Of a DNA stretch of 8,443 nt, positions 1-5,645 are shown piece after piece. The notes below the pieces were generated by a model. It saw only the letters and a list, made by a program, of their open reading frames with translations. It was not told the origin of the DNA and made no database searches. A program made the position numbers and the translations under genes. The stretch spans positions 1 to 8,443 of the forward strand of contig PUNR01000299.1 in assembly GCA_003551805.1 (NCBI GenBank), read 5' to 3'. The stretch is from Loktanella sp. (GTDB lineage: Bacteria; Pseudomonadota; Alphaproteobacteria; Rhodobacterales; Rhodobacteraceae). The stretch's first letter is position 1, and each line of letters opens with the position of its first letter.

Positions 1-795
1 ACCTATCCCACCCGCTGGAAGCGCCCGCCGCAGATCATCCGCGACCGCCGCTGGCGGATTGCCGTGCAGATCGGCATCGTCGTGTATCTGGTGCTTGCGC
101 TTGGCACCGTCGATGTGAACTGGACTCGCGTCTACGAAGGGCTGGAACGCGGGCAGCGCTTTATCCTTGGTTTTCTGCAACCCGATTTCACCAGCCGCTG
201 GCGTGATATCAGCAATGGGCTGATCGAAAGCCTGACGATGACGCTGACATCGACCGTGGTCGGAGTGGCGATCTCGGTGCCTATCGGGATCGGGGCGGCG
301 CGCAATATCGCGCCTGTCTGGATCTACCGCATCTGTCGGTCGATCATTGCGATCAGCCGCGCACTTCAGGAAATCATCATCGCGATCTTTCTGGTGGCGA
401 TGTTCGGGTTCGGCCCCTTTGCAGGGTTCCTGACGCTGTCCTTCGCCACCATCGGGTTCATCGCCAAACTGCTGGCAGATGACATCGAGGAGATCGAGGA
501 AGCACAAGCCGAAGCGATCCGCGCCACGGGTGCGTCATGGTGGCAGGTCGTTAACTACGCGGTTCAGCCGCAGGTCATGCCCCGCCTGATCGGGTTGTCG
601 CTATACCGGCTTGATATCAATTTCCGCGAATCCGCCGTGATCGGCATTGTCGGCGCGGGCGGCATCGGGGCGACGCTGAACACCGCAATCAGCCGCTATG
701 AATATGACAGTGCTGGCGCCATCCTGCTGATCATCATCGGGATCGTGATGGTGGCGGAATACAGTTCCAGCTATCTGCGAAAGTTTCTGCAATGA
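1..795 (+). CDS. PhnE-type ABC importer permease, first copy (5' end outside window)
   Basis: Inner-membrane permease of a phosphonate-type ABC importer (BPD_transp_1 fold). The frame is open to the left edge and 264 codons are visible. A GTG at 64 could be a start, but the codons before it encode a basic stretch (RWKRPP, RDRRWR) typical of the cytoplasmic tail before the first membrane helix, so the gene probably begins upstream. Hydrophobic segments lie near 61-115, 230-300, 340-480 (more than one helix) and 712-765. The EAA loop that docks on the ATPase is at 511-570 (EAIRATGAS, ending at Q-VMPRLIG). It is followed by the PhnE-like signature DINFRESAVIG-VGAGGIG at about 613-672. The stop overlaps the next permease start by four bases (ATGA), indicating translational coupling. 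The ATPase and binding protein are not visible. Family assignment is firm; the transported substrate is unknown, since PhnE-family permeases also carry non-phosphonate solutes. Confidence 0.88.
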   Translation, partial: TYPTRWKRPPQIIRDRRWRIAVQIGIVVYLVLALGTVDVNWTRVYEGLERGQRFILGFLQPDFTSRWRDISNGLIESLTMTLTSTVVGVAISVPIGIGAARNIAPVWIYRICRSIIAISRALQEIIIAIFLVAMFGFGPFAGFLTLSFATIGFIAKLLADDIEEIEEAQAEAIRATGASWWQVVNYAVQPQVMPRLIGLSLYRLDINFRESAVIGIVGAGGIGATLNTAISRYEYDSAGAILLIIIGIVMVAEYSSSYLRKFLQ

Positions 796-1604
796 CCGAT
801 CTGACCCATCATTCCCAAATCTGGACCTACCGCACCCCCCGCAAGCGCCTGCTGATCTGGGGCGGCTGGTTGGCGCTGGTGGCGCTGTTCGTCTATTGCT
901 GGCAGATCATGACCGCAGGCACGATGTGGGTGTTCGTCTGGGATGCACCCACGCAAGCCGCCGATATCGGCAGCCGGATGATGCCGCCGCGCTGGGGCTA
1001 TCTGCCGGAACTGATGGGCCCGCTTTGGGACACGATCAACATGGCCACGTTGGGCACCTTGGGTGGGGTTATCATGGCGGTGCCGATTGCCTTTCTGGCG
1101 GCGCGCAACACCACGCCGTCGCTGCTGATCCTGCGGCCTGCGGCGCTGTTCATCATCGTGGCCTCGCGGTCGATCAATTCGCTGATCTGGGCGCTGCTGC
1201 TGGTGGCGATCATCGGACCCGGCCTGCTTGCCGGGATTGTCGCCATCGCGCTGCGGTCGATCGGGTTCATCGGCAAGCTGCTGTACGAAGCGATCGAAGA
1301 AACCGATAGAAAACAGATCGAGGCGATCACCGCCACAGGTGCCAGCGGCGCGCAGGTGCTAAGCTACGGGATCGTGCCGCAGGTGCTGCCTGCCTTCTGG
1401 GGGATCACGGTGTTTCGTTGGGATATCAACATCCGCGAAAGCGCGATCCTTGGGCTGGTGGGTGCCGGCGGGATCGGGCTGAAGCTGAACGCATCGCTGA
1501 ACACGCTGGCATGGGGCCAGATCAGCGTGATCCTGCTGTTGATCCTTGGCACTGTCGTGGTCAGCGAATGGGTGTCGTCAAAGGTACGCCACGCGATCAT
1601 CTGA
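792..1604 (+). CDS. PhnE-type ABC importer permease, second copy
   Basis: Second inner-membrane permease, 270 aa and complete, about the usual length for PhnE. A charged N-terminal tail (residues 1-19) leads into a first helix at about 20-39. Further hydrophobic segments are at about 84-104, 112-157 and 243-261. The EAA loop starts at E177 (EAITATG, residues 177-183) and runs to about P200. The signature DINIRESAILG-VGAGGIG follows at 211-229 and matches the same block in the upstream permease. The two proteins therefore look like an ancient duplicate pair likely to form a heterodimeric channel. The ATG lies inside the stop of the previous gene (ATGA at 792-795), and only a weak purine stretch precedes it, so coupled translation is likely. 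A 138-base gap with a terminator-like hairpin follows, so this may be the last gene of the transporter operon. Family call is strong; substrate is unknown. Confidence 0.9.
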   Translation: MTDLTHHSQIWTYRTPRKRLLIWGGWLALVALFVYCWQIMTAGTMWVFVWDAPTQAADIGSRMMPPRWGYLPELMGPLWDTINMATLGTLGGVIMAVPIAFLAARNTTPSLLILRPAALFIIVASRSINSLIWALLLVAIIGPGLLAGIVAIALRSIGFIGKLLYEAIEETDRKQIEAITATGASGAQVLSYGIVPQVLPAFWGITVFRWDINIRESAILGLVGAGGIGLKLNASLNTLAWGQISVILLLILGTVVVSEWVSSKVRHAII

Positions 1605-1642
1605 TCCTGTACCGCTGGAGAGATCGGTCCAAAAAGATCGAT

Positions 1643-1662
1643 GCCTCCGGCGGGGATATTTA
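1643..1662 (+). terminator. Terminator-like GC hairpin after the permease genes
   Basis: The sequence GCCTCCGGCGGGGATATTTA lies 38 bases after the second permease stop. CCTC pairs with GGGG around a CGGC loop (one wobble pair), followed by an AU-rich ATATTTAT tail. The stem is short, so termination would be weak or partial. I recall very similar CCTCCGGCGGG-ATATTT strings as common between genes in Rhodobacteraceae; that is memory, not a search. The rest of 1605-1742 shows no gene. Confidence 0.4.
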
Positions 1663-1708
1663 TGCTCTGACGATGTCGGAGATCGGCATTATTTTGGCGC
1701 AAACGGGA

Positions 1709-1737
1709 TTTGCACGACACCAAAAATAGCCTAGCGT
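1709..1737 (+). promoter_or_regulatory. Candidate promoter for the regulator-demethylase operon
   Basis: TTTGCA (1709-1714, four of six matches to TTGACA) is followed after 17 bases by TAGCGT (1732-1737, keeping the conserved TA and final T of TATAAT). This places transcription start at about 1744-1746, on or beside the A of the regulator's ATG. The -10 box would coincide with the left arm of the 13-bp inverted repeat. The boxes are weak and no other promoter is evident in the gap; the assignment rests mainly on the geometry. Confidence 0.3.
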
Positions 1738-1764
1738 GAAAATTGATGGATAATTTTCACGCTA
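1732..1764. promoter_or_regulatory. Perfect 13-bp inverted repeat, probable autoregulatory operator
   Basis: TAGCGTGAAAATT (1732-1744) and AATTTTCACGCTA (1752-1764) are exact reverse complements separated by the 7 bases GATGGAT. The regulator's ATG (1746-1748) lies in that spacer, so the right arm is also coding sequence (residues 3-7). A perfect dyad of this size at the start of an HTH gene is best read as the binding site of a dimeric regulator, probably the encoded XRE protein repressing itself and the genes behind it. It could also fold in RNA as a 13-bp hairpin with the start codon in the loop. I did not see a second copy of this arm elsewhere in the window. Confidence 0.65.
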
Positions 1765-2318
1765 CCCTTTCCCACGACCTGAACGGTGCCGATTTACGCG
1801 CGCTGCGCAAAGCGCGCGGTCTGACGCTGGTGGCGCTTGCCCGGCTTGTGGACAGGTCGGTGGGTTGGCTTAGTCAGGTCGAGCGTGATCTGTCGCAAGC
1901 AAGTGGCGATGATTTGTTAACTCTTGCGCGGGTGTTGGATGTATCCCCGTCCAGCCTGCTGGCCGCAGGCGGCAGCGCAAAAGAGACAGGCAAGATCGTG
2001 CGCGCGCCGTCCCGCCGCCCCATCGGGAACCGCAACCCCGGCCTGACCGAAGCCTTGCTATCCCCCGATCTGACCGATGATTTCGAGGTGATCCATTCCA
2101 GCTTTGCCCCCGGTGCCAGCCTTGACCAGCCAATCAGCCGCCCGACGCAGGAGATCGGTTATGTTGTGGCAGGCCAGCTTGATTTGTGGATCGCGGGCAC
2201 GCTGTTCCGGCTTGGCGCGGGCGACAGTTTCCGGCTGCGCGGTGACGTTTTCCGCTGGGCCAATCCCTATCCCGAAACCTGCGAGGTCATCTGGGTGATC
2301 TCGCCCCCGATCTATTAG
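1746..2318 (+). CDS. XRE-family transcriptional regulator with C-terminal cupin domain
   Basis: Predicted cytoplasmic DNA-binding regulator of 190 aa. Residues about 14-73 form an XRE/Cro-type helix-turn-helix (LRALRKARGLTLVALA, then VGWLSQVER as the recognition region). Residues about 116-187 form a small cupin barrel (EIGYVVAGQLDLWI, LGAGDSFRLRGDVFRW). The family pairs HTH and cupin to sense small molecules. Here the usual cupin metal histidines are not seen: SRPTQEIGYV and DVFRWANP stand where His-containing strands normally lie, so a metal-free pocket is likely. The ATG at 1746 is preferred over a TTG at 1743. Neither has a Shine-Dalgarno sequence, and the start sits in the loop of a perfect inverted repeat. 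The gene ends 13 bases before the first flavoenzyme, so they are probably cotranscribed. Control of the demethylation genes and perhaps of the importer is inferred from position. Confidence 0.88.
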   Translation: MDNFHATLSHDLNGADLRALRKARGLTLVALARLVDRSVGWLSQVERDLSQASGDDLLTLARVLDVSPSSLLAAGGSAKETGKIVRAPSRRPIGNRNPGLTEALLSPDLTDDFEVIHSSFAPGASLDQPISRPTQEIGYVVAGQLDLWIAGTLFRLGAGDSFRLRGDVFRWANPYPETCEVIWVISPPIY

Positions 2319-2331
2319 AAAGGTGTCGCCT

Positions 2332-4776
2332 ATGTCCGATTTCCCAAGCTCGGCCCGTGTGGTCATTATCGGTGGCGGTGTGGTCGGTGTGTCGACGCTC
2401 TATCATCTGGCCAAGAAGGGCTGGACCGATTGTGTCCTGCTGGAAAAGAACGAATTGACCGCCGGGTCCACATGGCATGCGGCAGGCAATTGTCCGTCCT
2501 TCAGCACGTCATGGGCGGTGATGAACATGCAGCGGTATTCGCTGTCGCTGTATAAAGGATTGGCGGCCGAGGTCGATTATCCGATGAATTACCACGTCAC
2601 CGGATCGATCCGGCTGGCGCATTCCAAAGAACGGATGCAGGAATTCGCCCGCGCCCGTGCGATGGGGAATTACCAAGGCTTGAACCTTGCGCTGATGACA
2701 CCCGAGGAGGCGCAGGCGGCCTATCCGTTCCTTGAAACTCATGATCTGGCGGGCGCGCTTTATGATCCCGACGATGGCGATATTGATCCCGCGCAGCTGA
2801 CGCAGGCGCTGGCCAAGGGCGCGCGGCAGATGGGCGCGCGGATCGAACGGTTCTGTCCGGCGACGGGCGTGACGCAAACGCCCGATGGCTGGATCGTGCA
2901 TACCGACAAGGGCGATATCGCCTGTGAAAAGGTGGTGAACGCGGCTGGCTATTACGCCCAGCGCGTCGGTGAATGGTTCAAGCCTTACGGCGGGCGCACC
3001 GTGCCGATGGTGACCATGTCGCACCAGTATTTCCTGACCGATGAAATCCCCGCGCTGGCGGAATGGACCGCCGCCAATGACCGCAAGGTGCCTTTGCTGC
3101 GCGACGTGGACAGCAGCTATTACCTGCGGCAGGACAAGAACGGGCTGAACCTTGGCCCTTACGAGCGCAATTGCCGCGCGCATTGGGTCACGCCTGACGA
3201 TCCGCTGCCCGATGATTTCAGTTTCCAACTTTACCCCGACGATCTGGACCGTCTGGAATGGTATATCGAGGATGCGATGGCCCGCGTCCCGATCCTTGGC
3301 ACTGCTGGGGTGGGGCGTGTCATCAACGGGCCGATCCCCTATGCGCCCGATGGTCTGCCGCTGCTCGGCCCCATGCCGGGCGTCAAGAACGCCTATGAGG
3401 CGTGCGTCTTTACCTTTGGCATCACCCAAGGCGGTGGCGCGGGCAAGGTCGCGGCGGAATGGATCGTCGATGGCCAGCCGGAATGGGATATGTGGTCCTG
3501 CGATCCGCGCCGTTACACAGGCTATACCGATCAGGCCTATTGCCACGCCAAGGCGGTCGAGACCTATGGCCATGAATATGCGATGCATTTCCCCTATCAC
3601 GCCTGGCCGGCGGGGCGCGACAAGCGACTGTCGCCCTTGCACACCAAGATCAAGGAACTCGGCGGCGTCATGGGCGCCTATAATGGTTGGGAACGCGCAA
3701 ATTGGTTTGCCAAACCGGGCGATGACCTGTCCGAGGGATCGACCCAGACATGGGCCCGCACAGGCCCTTGGCAGCCGCGTATCGCTGCCGAATGTGCCGC
3801 TGTGCGCGATCATGCCGGTGTGATTGCGATTTCCGGTTTCACCCGTCTGGCGGTGGAAGGTCCGGGCGCGCGGGCGCATGTGGACCGGCTGACCGCCTCG
3901 ACCCTGCCCAAACCGGGGCGTGTGGGCTTGGCCTATTTCCCCGATGATCGGGGGCGTATCCTGACCGAAATGTCGGTGATCCCGCGCAGTGACGATGATA
4001 TCTGGCTCATCACCGCATCCGTGGCTGAATGGCACGACCGCGACGTCCTGCTGCGCGATTTGCCCGAGGGCGTCCACGTCCACGACCGCAGCGCCAAATA
4101 CGAATGTCTGCTGGTCACAGGACCAAAGGCGCGCGACATCCTTGCCCCTCTGACCGATGCCGACCTGACCCTGCCGTGGCTGTCGTTTCAAGAGGCCACA
4201 GTCTGCGGCAATCCCTGCGTCCTGCTGCGTGTATCTTTCGCGGGCGAGTTGGGATGGGAGGTCCATTGCGCCAATGACGACGCCCCCGCAATCTATGACG
4301 CGGTGCTTGGCGGGGGTGCCGTGCCTTTTGGCATGTTCGCGCTGAACGCCCTGCGGGTCGAGAAAGGCTATCGCGCGTGGAAAGGCGATTTGTCGACGGA
4401 TTATTCCCTGCTCGAAGGGGGCTTGGACCGCTTCATCAATTTCGCCAAACCCGATTTCGTGGGCAAGGCCGCGCTGCTGGCTGAAAAACAACGCGGTGTG
4501 GCGAAACGCTTTGCGACACTGACCCTTGATGACCCGGGCGATCACGACGCCCCTTACATGTCCACGATCTGGCATGACGGAAAGGTCGTCGGCGAAACTA
4601 CATCAAGCGCTTGGGGCTATCGCACCGACAAATGTATCGCGCTTGCTATGCTGCGCCCCGATCTGGCCACCGAAGGCACCAAGGTCGAGATCGACATCTA
4701 TGGCCAGCGGGTCGCTGCGACGGTACAGGCCGATCAACCATTATGGGACCCCGCGAATACAAGGATCAGGGCATGA
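2332..4776 (+). CDS. Dimethylglycine dehydrogenase-like FAD/folate oxidative N-demethylase
   Basis: Predicted cytoplasmic flavoenzyme of 814 aa that oxidises an N-methyl amine and can pass the methyl carbon to tetrahydrofolate. Order of domains: FAD-dependent DAO fold about 8-368 (GGGVVG nucleotide motif at 14-19), DMGDH middle domain about 371-426, GcvT-like folate domain about 428-697 (GELGWE at 638-643), GcvT C-terminal barrel about 717-805. STWHAAG carries His49, the residue covalently linked to FAD in animal DMGDH. MSHQYF (His231) and SSYYLRQ (Tyr263/264) match the substrate-side HQY and YYLRQ motifs of DMGDH. Resemblance is closer to DMGDH than to sarcosine dehydrogenase. ATG 2332 is chosen because AAAGG (2319-2323) lies 8 bases before it; an in-frame GTG at 2323 lies within that site. 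The stop overlaps the methyltransferase ATG. The true substrate could be another N-methylated amine. No ETF gene is visible as electron acceptor. Confidence 0.88.
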   Translation: MSDFPSSARVVIIGGGVVGVSTLYHLAKKGWTDCVLLEKNELTAGSTWHAAGNCPSFSTSWAVMNMQRYSLSLYKGLAAEVDYPMNYHVTGSIRLAHSKERMQEFARARAMGNYQGLNLALMTPEEAQAAYPFLETHDLAGALYDPDDGDIDPAQLTQALAKGARQMGARIERFCPATGVTQTPDGWIVHTDKGDIACEKVVNAAGYYAQRVGEWFKPYGGRTVPMVTMSHQYFLTDEIPALAEWTAANDRKVPLLRDVDSSYYLRQDKNGLNLGPYERNCRAHWVTPDDPLPDDFSFQLYPDDLDRLEWYIEDAMARVPILGTAGVGRVINGPIPYAPDGLPLLGPMPGVKNAYEACVFTFGITQGGGAGKVAAEWIVDGQPEWDMWSCDPRRYTGYTDQAYCHAKAVETYGHEYAMHFPYHAWPAGRDKRLSPLHTKIKELGGVMGAYNGWERANWFAKPGDDLSEGSTQTWARTGPWQPRIAAECAAVRDHAGVIAISGFTRLAVEGPGARAHVDRLTASTLPKPGRVGLAYFPDDRGRILTEMSVIPRSDDDIWLITASVAEWHDRDVLLRDLPEGVHVHDRSAKYECLLVTGPKARDILAPLTDADLTLPWLSFQEATVCGNPCVLLRVSFAGELGWEVHCANDDAPAIYDAVLGGGAVPFGMFALNALRVEKGYRAWKGDLSTDYSLLEGGLDRFINFAKPDFVGKAALLAEKQRGVAKRFATLTLDDPGDHDAPYMSTIWHDGKVVGETTSSAWGYRTDKCIALAMLRPDLATEGTKVEIDIYGQRVAATVQADQPLWDPANTRIRA

Positions 4777-5645
4777 CACAAATCACTTTGCTGGATGGCG
4801 GCATGGGACAGGAACTGGTCCGTCGGTCCGGTCAGCAGCCGACTGCGCTTTGGTCCACACGGGTCATGGTGGACAATCCCGGCATGGTCGCCGCCGTCCA
4901 TGCCGATTACCGCGCTGCGGGCGCGACGGTGCATACCGCCAATACCTATGCGATCCACCGTGACCGTCTGGAAGGCACCGGGCTGGAAGGACAATTCGAA
5001 GACCTGATAGTTGCCGCCCTTGAAGAGGCGCAAGGCACGGGCCGCATCGCAGGCTCCATCGGGCCGCTGATCGCGAGCTACCGCCCGGATATCCACCCCG
5101 ATCATGACACCGCCGTCCCGCTATACGCAGAGGTGGCCGCTTTGCTGGCCCCTGCGGTCGATCTGATTATCTGCGAAACCGTCGCATCCGTCGCCCATGC
5201 CCGCGCGGTGCTGGATGCAACCTTGCCTTTGGGCAAACCCGTCTGGCTGTCGGTGACGCTGGATGATGAAGATGGCACCCGCCTGCGATCCGGCGAAAAC
5301 GTGGCCGAGATTGTCGCTGCGTGCCGCGATGCTGACGCCCTGCTTGCCAATTGTTCCGCACCAGAGGCGATGTCCGCCGCCATGGATGCATTCGCCAAAG
5401 GTGATCTGCCGTTCGGGGCCTATGCGAACGGGTTCACGCAAATCACCAAGGATTTCCTGAAAAGCAAGCCCACCGTCGATGCCCTTTCAGCCCGTCGCGA
5501 TCTGGGGCCGGATGCCTATGCCGCCTTCGCGCTCGGCTGGATCGACCAAGGGGCCACCATCGTCGGCGGCTGCTGCGAGGTCGGCCCCGCCCATATCGCA
5601 CGGCTGGCACAGGCGATCGCTGACGCCGGACATGAGGTGATTTGA
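4773..5645 (+). CDS. Homocysteine S-methyltransferase (PF02574-type, zinc-dependent)
   Basis: Predicted cytoplasmic enzyme of 290 aa that transfers a methyl group from a small onium donor to homocysteine, making methionine. It has the TIM-barrel homocysteine methyltransferase pattern: LLDGGMGQEL at 6-15, VHADYRAAGATVHTANTYA at 42-60, and the three zinc-binding cysteines Cys194 (LLANCS) and Cys267-Cys268 (VGGCCEVGP). Length fits MmuM-like enzymes; animal BHMT is longer. ATG 4773 is chosen because AAGGA (4761-4765) lies 7 bases upstream and the start overlaps the preceding stop as ATGA. Its own stop overlaps the next start (TGATG). Lying between two N-demethylating flavoenzymes, it may take the first methyl from a quaternary amine, as BHMT does with betaine, or use S-methylmethionine or another sulfonium donor. 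The donor cannot be told from sequence. Confidence 0.9.
   Translation: MTQITLLDGGMGQELVRRSGQQPTALWSTRVMVDNPGMVAAVHADYRAAGATVHTANTYAIHRDRLEGTGLEGQFEDLIVAALEEAQGTGRIAGSIGPLIASYRPDIHPDHDTAVPLYAEVAALLAPAVDLIICETVASVAHARAVLDATLPLGKPVWLSVTLDDEDGTRLRSGENVAEIVAACRDADALLANCSAPEAMSAAMDAFAKGDLPFGAYANGFTQITKDFLKSKPTVDALSARRDLGPDAYAAFALGWIDQGATIVGGCCEVGPAHIARLAQAIADAGHEVI
5634..5640 (+). promoter_or_regulatory. Strong ribosome binding site for the second flavoenzyme
   Basis: GAGGTGA, within the last codons of the methyltransferase, is an exact match to the complement of the 16S rRNA tail and lies 4 bases before ATG 5645. It fixes the start at this ATG rather than the in-frame TTG at 5642. Confidence 0.7.

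Noticed and set aside
1671..1698. Imperfect dyad ATGTCG-GAGAT-CGGCAT in the intergenic gap as a second operator
   Set aside because: Short, with a mismatch, and unlike the 13-bp arms; plausible by chance.
2323..2331. GTG at 2323 as the start of the DMGDH-like enzyme
   Set aside because: It overlaps the AAAGG ribosome site that serves ATG 2332, has no ribosome site of its own, and family members begin near the GxGxxG strand.
2509..4575. Very long open frame on the minus strand (688 codons) opposite the DMGDH-like gene
   Set aside because: It lies wholly inside a gene with clear family motifs, shows no recognisable domain, and long antisense frames are expected from GC-rich codon bias.
4611..4772. 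Long N-terminal extension of the homocysteine methyltransferase frame inside the upstream gene
   Set aside because: The family pattern begins at MTQITLLDGG; the extension is out-of-frame reading of the DMGDH-like C terminus, and ATG 4773 has a good ribosome site.
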